Assembly (NCBI GenBank): GCA_014904845.1
Contig: MU119519.1
Span: forward strand, 1 to 56,764
Reading direction: 5' to 3'
Length of the DNA: 56,764 bases
Origin: Acephala macrosclerotiorum
Lineage: Eukaryota > Ascomycota > Leotiomycetes > Helotiales > Mollisiaceae
The notes beneath the pieces were generated by a model. It searched no databases, was not told the DNA's origin, and saw only the letters and a list, made by a program, of their open reading frames with translations. Both the position numbers and the translations under genes were made by a program. Shown in pieces: positions 1 to 12,470 of the stretch (the first letter of the stretch is position 1; each line of letters begins with the position of its first letter).

Positions 1-185
1 AATTATAATTTTTATTATTTTTAATAATAATTATTTTAATATTTATTTTTTAATTTTACGTTTATTTTATTTAATTATATAAATAAATAAATACTTTTTT
101 TAAAAAAAAGCAAATAGAATTGAATTATTAATATTAGATTAAAATTTTAATATTTTATAATTTATTTTTAAACGTATTAATACTA
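1..185 (+). repeat. LTR-like direct repeat, left copy
   Basis: The first ~90 bases match 5730-5820 almost base for base, and the match continues to about 185 apart from a ~30-base insertion here (about 88-118). Copies ~5.7 kb apart in the same orientation are the geometry of LTRs of a Ty1/Ty3-size retrotransposon. This copy may be cut by the window start. No reverse transcriptase is recognisable between the copies, so LTR identity is inference. Confidence 0.6.
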
Positions 186-3100
186 ATTAATAATTGATTT
201 AATCGTTCGATTATAAAATAATAAAATTATTTTCGAAAAAATATTTATTAAATTAATTCGTATAAGAGTTTTTTAAAATTGTATTAAAAAAAAAATTAAA
301 TTTTATTAAGTTTTTAAAAAATTGAAATATCGTAATATAATACGTTTTATTTAATTTTATATTTTATCGCGTATCGATAATAAATAATTAATTGTAATTT
401 ATTTATTATTATTAAAATAATTTTTTGAGTATTTTATAAAATTTTTCGAATATAATACAAAGTTCGAAACTATTAAAAATAATTTCTACGAATATAATAT
501 AAAAACTCGTCGAATTACGATATTTATCGAGTATAATACGATTTAATAAATTGTTTTTAACGAGTAAAATTAGATTTTTTAAAGTATAATTTTAATTAAA
601 AAAAAAATTTATTATCGATTTTTTTATTTTTCGATTCGATATAATATATAAAAAATTACGAAATAAAAAGAAAAAAATAATAATTTATAATATAAGTTCG
701 TTTTAATATATTTTAATTAAATCATAAATTAATTTATATAAATTTCGTAAAATATAAAAATTTATTTATAAAATTTCTTTTAAAATAATAAAATTTACGT
801 TTTATTACTATTAAATAATATAATAATTGTAAAAATATTAAAAATAATTTAAATCGAAAATCGAAAAATTAAATATATTAAAAATTTTTAATTCATAAAA
901 TAATATAATCGATTTAATCGAAATAAAAAAAAGAAATTAAATACTTATAAATAAAGTATTTAAATACGAAAATTTTAATAAAATTAAAAATTATTAAATT
1001 TTATTAAAATTATCGATTATATAAAAATTATTATACGAAAATTTTTAAATAAAAATACTTTTAAAAACGGTTTTAAAGTTTATAATATTTAATAAATACT
1101 TTTTAACGTTAAATTTTTTTTATTATTTAATTCGATTTTAAAATTTTATTATTTAACGTTAATTTTATTATTATTAATATTATTAAACGAATTAATATTA
1201 TTAAAAAATTTTAATCGATTAATATTTAATTTCGATCGTGAAATTAAATAGTATTTAATTTTAATAAAAAATTAATTATTTTTATAAAAATTTATTAAAT
1301 ATATTTATACGAGTATTTAAAAATTTATATTCGAAAATAAACGTTAAATTAAAAAATTATTATAACGTATTTTCAATTATATTTATTAATAAAATTAATA
1401 AATTCTATTATTAAAAATTCGTTAAAAAAAAGAATTTTTTTTTAATAAAATAATTAAAATTATAAAATCGAATTTTAAAATTGAAAAATATCGAAATCGA
1501 ATATTCAATTAATAAAATATTATTATATTTATTATAATTCGAATATAAAATTTAAATAAAACAATTATTAAATATTTCGAAATATTACACTAAAAATTAA
1601 TTTAAAAATAATTTGATTTATACTCGAATATATAAATAAAAACTATTATACGAAATAAATTTTATTATATTTATTAAAATATATTGAAATATTATTAAAC
1701 GTTTTTTCGATTTTTATTGAATTTTTAAATCGTATATAAAAATATTCGTAATATAATTTTATTTCGAATAAATATAAAAATAGTTTTTAAAACGTTTATA
1801 ATCGAAAAAAAAAATATTTTGTGTGCGAAAATTCGAATTATTAAAATATTTATTATACGTTAAAAAAAAAAAAAAAATATACGACGATTTTAAAAAATCG
1901 AAATTATTTAATAAAAATAAAATAATTGAATTTATAATTAAATTCAAAGAATTAAATTTTAATATCGTCGAAAAATATAAATAATTTATTATTAAATTTA
2001 TTAAAAAAAGAAATTTATATAAAAACGATATTATACGATCGATTAATTATTTTATAATATTTTATAATACGATTAATAAATTTAAAATTATCGAATTATT
2101 TAATTATTAATTAATTTATTATATAATATCGAATATTATAATATAATTGAAATTATTTTTTATATTTATTAATATAAAAACGTATTTAATAAATCGTTAT
2201 ATATTAAACGTTTTTATAAATATTATAATCGATATTAATATTATTTAATAATTTATTACTAGTAAAAATTAATATTTAATTTTTTAACGAATTCGAAATA
2301 TTAAATTAAACGAATTTAAAATTAAAAAAATAATAATTAAATTCGAAATCGACGAAATTTTATTTTTTAAAATTATTAACGTCGATATATTAATTAAACG
2401 TATTACGTTTTACGTAGTTTTAATAAACGTATTTTTTTTAATTTTTTTTTTAAAATATAAATAAATTACGAATTAAATTCAATAATTTTAATAATATATT
2501 TATTTAAAATAAATAATATATATTTATTATTAAAATATTTAAATATTTTTAAATATTATTTAATTTATTTAAAAATTTAATTTATAACAATTATAAATTT
2601 TTTATAATAAAAATCGATTTTATTATTTATTATTTAATTAAAACGAAATTTAAACGATTATATAAATACTTCGAATATTTATTAATCGTTAAATTCGCGC
2701 GAATATTAAAACGTAAAAAATATTTTACGAATTTTAAAAAAATTAAAAAAAATAATAAAATTCTATTAATAATATTAAATAAACGATAAATTTTTTAATC
2801 GTTTTAAATTTACGTTATACGACGATTATAATTTTAATTATTTTATTTATTTAAACGTATTATAAATCGACGAGAAGTTAATATTTTAAATCGTAAACGA
2901 AATTATAATATTTTAAATTACGAGATTTTTCGTCGATATATTAATAAAAAAAATATAAAACGTTTTTCAAGTATATTAAATTAATATTTATTTTGAATTA
3001 TTAGTATTTATTATTTATAATTTTAAAATAAATTTCAATTTTAAAGAATTTTATAATAACGTTAAAAATATAAATATTAATTTGAAAATTATATTAATAA

Positions 3101-5729
3101 AAATTTATAATTTAATTAATTTAAAAAAAAAATATTACGTTTTATTAAAATGTATATATAATATATTATTTTAAAAAAATTTCGATTTATAAAAAAAAAA
3201 CGATTTCAAATAATAATTAAAATAATTAATAATATAATAAAATTAAATAATATTATTTTTATATTTTTTATTTTCGATATTTATTTTCGAATATTATAAT
3301 AAAACGCGTTTATTATATTAATTGTCGTTAAAATTAAAACGATAAAAAATATAATAATTATAATTCGAGAATATTATATTACTCGTTAAATTAATAACGT
3401 TTTACGAATAAAAAAAAATTTATAAAATTATTATTTAATTGATTTATTTTTAAATTTAAATATATTTATTTAAAAAAAAAAAAATAAAAAAAATCGTATA
3501 TATTTTTAATAATAAATAAAAAAAAATATTAATTGCATTTATTAAATAAATTAAAAAGTTTTTATAATATTATAATAAAATTATTTATTAAAAAAAAAAT
3601 TTATTAAAAAATTTAAAAATAAAAAAAAATATATTCGATTTATTTTATTTAATTAAAAAAATCTTATATATTTTAAAAGAAAATTTACGTTTATTTCGAA
3701 TTATAATAAAAATCTTTTTTTATATTTTTAATTTTAATAAATATATTTATATAATAATTTATATAAATATAAAAAATTTCGAAATTTATTTAATTGAAAA
3801 AAAAAAAACTAAAAATAAATAATTGTTTATAAATTTTCACGTAAAAAAAATTATTATTATTTTAAGCGATTTATTTATAATTTTTCGTAAAAAAAAAATT
3901 AATAAATTAATCGTAAAAAAGATTTTTAAATTGATTTTTTAATAATTCGAAAAAAATTAATAATTAATAAATTTTTAATTCGAAATTAATAAATGAAATC
4001 AAAAGTATAAAAACGATAATTTTATATGAGAAATCTCGTTTTATAATTTAAATATTTAACGATAAAAATAAAAAAATAATATTAATTCAATTTTCGAGTA
4101 TTTAATACATTAATTAACGAATTATTATCGTTTTAATTTTATTTTTCAAATTTAAAAAAATTGGTTTTTATTTGAAAAATATTATTTAAATATATATACA
4201 ATTAATAATTTTATTAATACGTATTATTTTTAATAGATTTTCAAAAGAAATAATAAATAAATTTTTATTAAATATCGTTTTTAAAATAATTAAATTTTTT
4301 TATAAAATTTTAAAAATAAAAATATATTAATATAAAACGTATAACGTTTACTATAAAAATAAATTTTTAATAAAATTTTCAATTTTCGATTTTTATTTAT
4401 TTATTATAAAAAATAATTATATTTTATTCGAAATAATCAATATATAAATCGATAATACGTTTATTTTAAAAAATTAAATTTTTATAAAATTAAAAAATTT
4501 TAAATTATAAAAAATTAAATTATTAATTAAATTTATAAAATTTAATATATTGAATATTTTTTTATTATTTAATAAATATAAATTAATAATAAACGAAATT
4601 AAAAATAAAATTGTATTTTCGTAAAAAAAAAAAAAAAAAAAATATTTAAATTTAATTAATTCGAAATTAAATTTTTATAAATAAATATATTTCAAGTAAT
4701 ATATTTAAAAAGTATATATTAATTTTATTTTGTTAATCGAAAATTACGTACGATATATCGACGATAATTTAATATTAAAATCTCGAGAAAAAGTAAATAA
4801 TAATATTAAATAAACGATTATAATAATAAATAAATAATTTCGATTATAAGTTTCGATTTTTTTGTTTAAATTTATATTCAATAAAATTTTTAATTCGTAA
4901 ATTAAATATATCGTCGTTTTTAATAATAAAATTTATAGTAATAAATAATTCGATTTATGAAATAATTTATTTTATTAAAATTCAATAAAATATAAACGAA
5001 TTACTCGTATTATTTTAATTTTTGAATTATATATAATAATAATAAAAATCGATATAAAAATCTCGATTTTTATTATTTTTAATCTTATTATAAAACGATT
5101 AAAATTTAATTTAATTTTTGTAATTATTTGTATTAATTTTTTTTTTTTTATAAATATATAATTAAATTCAATATTACTCAAAAAAAAACGTTTTATAATT
5201 AATATTATAATTATTAAATAATCGTACGAACGTAAAAAACTTTTAAAAATTCGATAAATTATTAAAAATAGTAATTTAATTAATATTATAATTAAATTTA
5301 ATATTAATACATTATTTAAATCGCTTATTAATATTATTTATTTTAATATTAAAATACAAAAATAAATATAACGTTTTAAAATCTAAAAATTAATCGACGA
5401 AAACGAAAATAATAATAAAAATAATTATTAAAAAAAATAATATTAAAAAGAAAACGTATAATTATTATTTTGATTTGAGAATTATAAATATTAAATTTAA
5501 AAAAAAAAATTTAAATTTGATTTAATTAATTAAATATTATAATACGTAATAGCGATTAATTTACGATTAAAAAAAATTTTATTATTTGATAATAAAATAA
5601 TACGTTTGCAATTGTAATAATATTTTTTTTATTTTAAGTTTACGAATTAAAAAAAACGTTTTTTTTTAAAAAAAATTATTAATATCGATTTAATTAAATA
5701 ATTATTTAAATAATCAATTAAGTAATTCG

Positions 5730-5885
5730 AATTATAATTTTTATTACTTTTAATAATAATTATTTTAATATTTATTTTTTAATTTTACGTTTATTTTATT
5801 TAATTATATAAATAAATAAAATTAAATTATTAATATTAAATTAAAATTTTAATATTTTGTAATTTGTTTTTAAACGTATTAATAT
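5730..5885 (+). repeat. LTR-like direct repeat, right copy
   Basis: Same orientation and near-identical to the first ~185 bases of the window. Differences are mainly C/T and G/A changes plus the absence of a ~30-base stretch present on the left. The similarity fades after about 5880. With the left copy it frames a ~5.7-kb AT-rich interior without readable genes. Confidence 0.6.
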
Positions 5886-6240
5886 ATTTAAATTGATTAA
5901 ATCGATTATAGTAATTTAATATAAAAAACGAAATTTTTAAAAAATATTTTTTTAATAATATAAAATTTCGCAAAAAGTACGTTTTTGTTTTAAATATTAA
6001 AAAGTTTATTAGTTTATCGTTTTTATCGTTCGATAAAATTTCAAATTATTATTTTATTTTAATAATTATATTAATTTTAAATAAGAATATATTATTAAAA
6101 TCGAAAACTTTATAATTTTTTATAAAAACTTTTTTACGAAATTTGCGAAATAAAATATATATCGAATATTAAAAAAAAAAATTCGTTCGTTAATTAATTC
6201 GTTTACGAATCGATAAACGAATTTTTTCTTTCAATACGAG
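5886..6240 (+). repeat. Long inverted repeat, left arm
   Basis: Read forward, this segment matches the reverse complement of about 7553-7945 over ~350 bases, with C/T and G/A differences. The two arms face each other across ~1.3 kb. The inner ends share a landmark: 'ttttttctttcaatac' follows an ATTCGTTCG-containing stretch in both arms. This could be the ends of a DNA transposon or two inverted copies of one repeat. Confidence 0.6.
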
Positions 6241-7552
6241 AAAAATATTTTATTTATATTATTTAATTTTTTTTTTCGTCGTCAAAATTTTTTTTTTTAA
6301 ATATTTTTAATATAATTTTTTGAATTTATTATTTTATTAAAACGATTTTCTAATATTTGAAAATTTTTTCAAATTATTTATTTTTATATATTTTTTTATA
6401 AATTATTATAATTTTATTAAAATTATTATATATTTTTTTTTAAATTTTTTTTAAAATATTTTTTAAATATTTTTAAATTTATTAATTTTATATCGATTTT
6501 TATTTTACGTTTTTCGACGTATATTAAAATTTCAATTTATTAATTAAAAAAAATATATTATTATATTTTTTTTACGTAAATAAATATTTAAAAACGTTTT
6601 TTTTATTTCGTTATTAATTCGAATATATTATAAAACGAATATATTTTAATTCGTTTTTTTTATAATTTATTTAATATAAAAATAATTATAATTTTTTTTT
6701 TAAATTCGATTTATAATAAAATTTTATATTATTATTATTTTTTAATTACGTTTTTTAATAAAATTATAATTTTTATATTTAAATAAAAAAAATTTCAATT
6801 TTATTATTTTTAATTATTAATATTTTATTTTTAATTTTTTAACGATATTTTTAATTTTAATATTTTTTTTTTTTATATTTAATTATAATAATTTAAATAT
6901 TAAAATAAATTTAATTTTATAATTTTTTTTTATATATATTTTTTTTTTAAAAAAAAATTCGATTTTTCAAATTAAATTTTTTTTTATTTTTTTATTTTAT
7001 TAATAAAAATTTTTTTAAATTTTTTTTTACTTTTTTTTTATATTTTTAAAATTTTTATTTATTATATAATTTTTTTATATATAATTACAATTACTCGAAT
7101 TATATAATTAATTTTTAATATTTTTAAAAATAAAACGAATTTCGCGATTTATAATTTTTAATATAAATCGTAAAACAATTTATAAATTTTTTTTAATTTA
7201 ATTTAAATCGAATTAATTTTAATCGTTTTTTTTTTTTATTTTTTTTTTTTTGAAAATTAATAATATTTATTTATAACGATTTTTTATAATTTTAATAATT
7301 TTTATTATTATTTATTAATAATTATATAATTAAATTTATATTAATATTTTTTTAATTATTTTAATTAATTTTTTATTTTTTTAAATATTATTAAAATTAA
7401 TATTTAATATATTTTTTATAAATATTATATTTTAAATAATTCGAATTAAAAAAACTTTTATAATTTTTTATATTTATATTTTTCGAATTTTTTTTTAAAT
7501 TATTATATTTTTAAAAATTTTAATTATTAATTTAATAAAATGTTTTTTTCGT

Positions 7553-7945
7553 ATTAAAAAAAAATTCGTTCGTCGACTCGTAAGCGAACCAATCAGCGGA
7601 CGAGTTTTTTCTTTCAATACTCGATATATATTTTATTTTATAATTCTCGTAAAAACGTTTTTACGAAAAATTTCAAAGTTTTCGATTTTAATAATTTATT
7701 TTATTTTAAGTTTCAAATTAATAATTTTTAATTTAAACGTTTTATAAGTATTTAAAATTAATATAATTATTAAAATAAAATAATTTAAAATTTTATCGAG
7801 TAATAAAATCGATCAATTAATAAATTTTTTATAGTTTAAAATAGAAACGTATTACAAAGTTTTATATTATTAAAAAAATACTTTTTAAAATTTTCGTTTT
7901 TTATATTAAATTATTATAATCGATTTAATTAATTTGAATTATTTT
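7553..7945 (-). repeat. Long inverted repeat, right arm, with an under-mutated end
   Basis: Reverse complement of 5886-6240. Bases 7560-7620 keep an unusual island of G+C (CGTAAGCGAACC, AATCAGCGGACG) inside the AT block, where the left arm reads TTTACGAATCGATAAACG. This shows the same ancestral bases with C-to-T/G-to-A changes on the left. The outer part overlaps the first unit of the ~200-bp tandem array. Confidence 0.55.
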
Positions 7946-8655
7946 ATTTAATATATAATTTCAAAGATTTTTTAAGATTTTTTTCGAGAATTATATAATT
8001 ATTTTAATATTTAAATATTTTAATACTTTAAATAAAAACGTATTTTTAATAAAACTTTTTAAAATTTTCGTTTTTTATATTAAATTAATACGATTAATTC
8101 TATTGATTATAAATATTTATTACGATTATATTTATTAAAAAAAAAACTTTTTAAATTTTTTTTTAAAAATTACGTAATTATAAAATTAATAAAAATAAAA
8201 TATTAATATATTAATATTTAATTATTTAAAATAAAAACATATTTTTTTTAATATAATTTCAATTTATATTAAAATTTTTTTTTTGAAATTTTTGTTTTAT
8301 ATTTAATTATTATAATTAATTTAATTAATTATAAAAAATTATTTATTAAAAAAACATTTTTTAAACCTTTTATTAAAATTTATACAATTATAAAATCAAA
8401 TTTTAATGTTTTATTATTTTAGTATTTTAAGTAAAAATATTTTTTTAATAGAATTTTATATTATTAAAAAAACTTTTTTTAAAATTTTCATTTTTTATAT
8501 CGAATTATTACAATTAATTCAATTAATTTAAATTACTTTTTTTAATATATAATTTTAAAAAAAAATCTTTTGAAATTTTTTTTAAAAACTATATAATTAT
8601 AAAAATATTTAATATTTAAATAAATAAATATTTTAATATTTAAAATAAAAACGTA
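7844..8655 (+). repeat. Tandem array of ~200-bp units (about 4 copies)
   Basis: A unit opening with AAAAACGTATT-like sequence and containing ATTATTAAAAAAACTTTTT, then TTTTTATATTAAATTATT, recurs with starts near 7844, 8034, 8233, 8433 and a partial fifth at 8646 (spacings 190, 199, 200, 213). Copies differ mostly by small indels and C/T changes. One diverged monomer lies inverted in the arm at 5886-6000. It could be subterminal repeats of a transposon or a satellite-like array. Confidence 0.6.
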
Positions 8656-8929
8656 TTTAAAAATTTTACGATTATTATTTTAATTGCGTACGATTATATT
8701 TTATTAATTTGCATAATAACGAATTAATAAAATCGTTTAAAATTTGAAATTTAATAATATTTAATTAAATTTCAATTTATTTATAAATTTTATATAATTT
8801 GAATTAATTGATATATTATAATTATAAGTATATATAAATCGAGATTTTAATATTTTTTATTAAAACGATTACGTATTATTTCGAAATTATATAATAATAA
8901 AATTTTTTAATAAATTAATTAAATCGTTA

Positions 8930-9060
8930 TATTTAAATACTTCGATTAAGTTTAATATTTTTCGTTTATAATTGAAATAATTCGTATTATATAAATAATA
9001 CGTGATTTAATAAAAGTTAATATTAATTTTTAAAACGAACGATTAATTATATTTTTTTTT
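8930..9060 (+). repeat. Direct repeat, fully mutated copy
   Basis: Aligns without gaps over most of its length with 10,475-10,605. Around 8985-9045 the sequence reads ATTCGTATTATATAAATAAT where the right copy reads ACTCGTGCCACGTGAATAAC. All differences are C-to-T or G-to-A in this copy, so it is the RIP-mutated partner. Confidence 0.7.
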
Positions 9061-10474
9061 AAAATAAAATTTAAATTATATTTTTAATTTTTAATTTTTA
9101 TTTTTAAAAAAGTTTTTTATAAATATTATTAATTTTAATAATAAAATTTTTAAATAAAAATATATTAAATTATTTTTTTAATATTATTTTTAATATAAAT
9201 AATAATATTATTATTATAATTTTTATTAATATTTATAATAACAATTTAAAAAATCGTTTTTTTAAACGTATTATTATTATTTTTAAATAAATTCGATTTA
9301 AAATTCAAACGAAATATTATAATAAAAATATAATTATTTACGAATAAATTTAATTATTTTTTCGAGTAATATTAATTTTATAATAAATTTAAATAATAAT
9401 TTATCGATAAATTTCAATTTAATTAAAAATTAAATAATAATCGAATTAACGTATTATTTTTTATTAAATTAATTTTAATTTAAAACGTTATTTATTGAAT
9501 TTATTAAATTGCGATTAATTTAAAATCGTTTAATTAAACGTTTTAAGTTTTTTAAACGAAATTTAAATGTTTTAAACGTTTTAAATACTTTAAATATATT
9601 AGAATTAAAATGTTTAATAAATTTAAATCGAATTATTTTAAATTTTATATATAGAATTTTTTATATTAAAAAAAATAATTATAAAAATTTCAATTAATTT
9701 TATCGAGCGCGTATTAAAATATATCGTTATAAAATTCGAATATAAAATTTTTTAGTATTTTTTATTAAAATACGTTAATATAATTTCAAATTTAATCGAG
9801 TTTTAATAATCGCATTTTAAATTAAATTTTTTACTATTTTTAATTTTAAAATTTTTTAATATATATTTTATTTTATAAAATCTTTATTTATTAATTTAAA
9901 AATACTTTAAATCGTATTATTTTCAAAAATTTAAATTTAATAAAATAATTTACGTATAATATTTTACGTATATAATCGAATAAAATAAAATAAAATAAAA
10001 TATTTAAATTAATTATAATTAAATAATTATAATCGAGAATAAATATATATAATCGAGAATTTTAATATTTTTCGTTTAAAAAATTAGTATTTTAAACTTA
10101 TATATTTTAATTAATTAATTTAAACGACTTTAAACGTTTTAAACGATTTTAAATTTTTTAAACGTTTTAAACGTAAAATTTATTATTTCAATTTAAATTA
10201 ATTTAATAAATTTAATAATAATTTTTCAATCGATTTAATTATATTTAAAGAAATTAAACTTATTACTATTAAATTAAAATTTGTCGATATTTATTTATAA
10301 TATTAAAAAATTATAATACAAAAAATAATAAATTTTTTCGCGTTATAAATTTTATTTTTTTATTTTTAATACTAAAATTTAATTTATAATAATTAAATAA
10401 TATTCGATTTTCATTTAATGAAACCGTGAAATTATAAAATGTGTTCGTCACGTGACTATTGTCGCTCAAAAAAA

Positions 10475-10605
10475 ATATGAAAGGAAACTGTTAAAATTTA
10501 GTGTTTTTCGCCTATAGTTGAGATGACTCGTGCCACGTGAATAACACGTGATTTGATAAAAGTTGATATTAGTCCTCAAGGCGAACGGCCAATAAATTAA
10601 ATATA
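10475..10605 (+). repeat. Direct repeat, nearly unmutated copy
   Basis: Same ~130-bp sequence as 8930-9060 but keeping many C and G, including three CACGTG/ACACGTG-type sites. It lies at the edge of the AT block, 1.5 kb from its partner. Either it is younger or it sits where RIP was weak. The pair could be LTRs of a small or deleted element. Confidence 0.65.
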
Positions 10606-10659
10606 TTAAATTTATTATTTTTAATTAATATAATAAATCCAAGTTGTCGAATTCGATGA

Positions 10660-11313
10660 GACTCGAATTGTAGGTCCCAGAGCAGATATTCGCAAAGGTG
10701 CAAAGTACTTCCTACTCCCATCGTCTCAATAGGCACTTCCAACGAGCCTGTACAATCGGAGCAGGCCAAAAGCCCCACGGGAAGTTATGCAGGGGACTGG
10801 TATTCCGCTTGCAAGGGACTGATCCACGACTCACAAGCTCTAGTACACAAGTCAGAGGAAACGCGGGATTAAGAGTTCTGGGTCCTCTGCATGTGCCAAA
10901 ACGAGTAGGAGAATCTCGGTCCGGAGCCTAGTCATTTACTAGTCTTGTCTGTAGCGGCGCAGAAGCCGTTTGAAGGCTTCTCGTTCACGGCACCCGAGGA
11001 AGCGTTGAAGAATGCAAGGAGTGAGTTGGGCTTCGACCCTGAGTTTCAGATGATTATGTATTTGGAACGGAGGTTCTCACTTAGTACGAGTTTGAAGGCG
11101 TTTTGTATTACTACGGAGGGGAAGATGGCGCTTGTGCCGCCGTTGGTGGAGAGTGGGGATACCCTGGTTCATGTGAGGGGGGGCTACATGCCGATTGTTA
11201 TTAGGAGAATGGCGACAGGGGAAAGGAGAGCGGAGTTAGTGGGGGCTTGTACTGTGCAAGACGTTAAAGATGTGTATTTTGGGACTGGGTGGAAGGATTG
11301 GTTGCTGGAGTAG
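10660..11313 (+). pseudogene. HET-domain (heterokaryon incompatibility) protein, C-terminal relic
   Basis: One frame reads through from about 10,660 to a stop at 11,313. It carries the C-terminal signature of fungal HET proteins: a LERRFSLSTSLKAFCITTEG stretch, then 'MALVPPLVESGDTLVHVRGG' and 'RAELVGACTVQDVKDVYFG'. HET proteins act in non-self recognition cell death. The HET core is missing: upstream lies RIP-mutated DNA. Two in-frame stops, TAA at 10,870 and TAG at 10,906, interrupt otherwise family-like sequence ('ENLGPEPSHLL' follows the second). Each is one CpA-to-TpA change from a Gln codon, as RIP would produce. The 122-codon part from 10,945 is open but has no good start. I regard it as a dead fragment at the block border. 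Confidence 0.75.
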
Positions 11314-12470
11314 CGGTTGCGTCTATTCAAATCACTGTGTTTTTTCAGCAGTTCCTCGACGATTCTCACGCCTTCTAGGCATGTGAAGCAGTTTATTGTT
11401 CCAACTGTCAATATCGCTAGACGCCCTGGCATCCTGCTCACATAGGAGTTTGGCGATTTCCGGTATCCGAAGGGTAGCAGCCACATGAGCAGGCGGAAAT
11501 TTTATATGCCCCAGATTTCTCTCGGGGAACTTCCAGACCGCAGATTTGGGAAGGGTTCTCGCAATGGCTAATAACGCCACGGGTGAAGTTTGTAGTCAAT
11601 CAAGATACAGGAGCATTTCCGGTAAAGATCATGACAGCTAGAATTGTCAGCGAGGAACAATGCATTGAATTTACTCTTTTTCCAACAATTTTGTAAGATC
11701 TATCCAGTAGTCCAAGCTGTTCTTGGTCTTACTTTTGTCCGCGGGGTTTCGCCATTGCCCAACACTTGAATGTCTTAGTAACATGATAGCCTGTACCAGT
11801 GTCAAACTTGTGTGCCTGGTGTGCCAAATTCTATTCATATCAAATGCATTAAGTAGAATATACTTTTTCTTTCCGTCAGCAGTAAATCTATAAGGGGATT
11901 CGGCCTATTTGAGAGTTTTTTGTGTTGTTTTGCCCGCTTCTTGGAGCCATTTTTGGAGGCTTTGTACATACTGATAATTAAAGAGTCACTGATCAATAAA
12001 GTGGGTAAGATTGCTTAACTGTCGAGATCGTTGAGAAGAAAGGAATATTTCAGGAAGGCGATCAGGGAACTCAGCGAAGAACCGAGCACCAAAAATACTC
12101 TGTAGCGAAGCAAAATTTTCTTTAAATCGAAGCATCTGTGTCTCTATCGTGGGCTTGAGAGAGGAGTACCCAGAGTCCCACTGTCAAGGGATCATCCCAC
12201 TCTCGAATGGCGCCTTCCGCGTGGTTTGAGTCGTGATGTAGAGGCACCGAAACTTTTGTAAGAATTCGAGTAAATCTGGATACCTGGGCAAATATTTTGT
12301 TATCTTGGAGGTTATGGCATCACCTCTAATACACTAATAGCTGGATGATTCTTAATCAACGTTAGCTCTTCTTTCTCATGCCCCTTACCTGATATCCCAC
12401 ACATGAAGGCGGCGGTCCCCACATCAAATTCTAGGAGCGAAAATTTCGTCTTGGAAATAATCACAGAACC
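11250..12470 (-). pseudogene. Ankyrin-repeat gene, decayed by frameshifts and stops
   Basis: On the minus strand an ankyrin pattern is split between two frames. About 11,580-11,395 gives 'GHIKFPPAHVAATLRIPEIA KLLCEQDA' and 'NNKLLH'. The next frame, about 11,400-11,300, continues with 'CLEGVRIVEELLKKHSDLN'. Joined, they fit two consecutive ankyrin repeats with a one-base shift near 11,390. Upstream (12,460-11,690) three long stretches also read well apart from a few stops, for example 'YPDLLEFLQKFRCLYITTQ' and 'FTADGKKKYILLNAFDMNRI', suggesting one large broken protein. Its 3' end overlaps the HET relic on the other strand. The extent and the non-ankyrin part are inference; the repeats are seen directly. 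Confidence 0.55.

Larger units (their letters stand above)
1..10390. repeat. AT-rich, RIP-mutated heterochromatin-like block
   Basis: About 10.4 kb made almost entirely of A and T, with no reading frame beyond ~70 codons and no recognisable protein. The few C residues are nearly all followed by G, while CpA, CpT and CpC are almost absent on both strands. Repeated segments lie inside it (listed separately), so it is best read as several transposon copies mutated by RIP. The block changes to normal composition between about 10,390 and 10,660. Coding remnants of the original elements cannot be read by eye. Confidence 0.9.

Noticed and set aside
1759..5181. Two 62-68-codon frames in the AT block (Asn/Ile/Phe-rich)
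   Set aside because: Composition is only what A+T-rich DNA gives; no motif, no start context, inside RIP-mutated repeats.
7844..8655. CRISPR-like regular spacing
   Set aside because: Units are whole ~200-bp repeats without unique spacers, in a fungal nuclear context.
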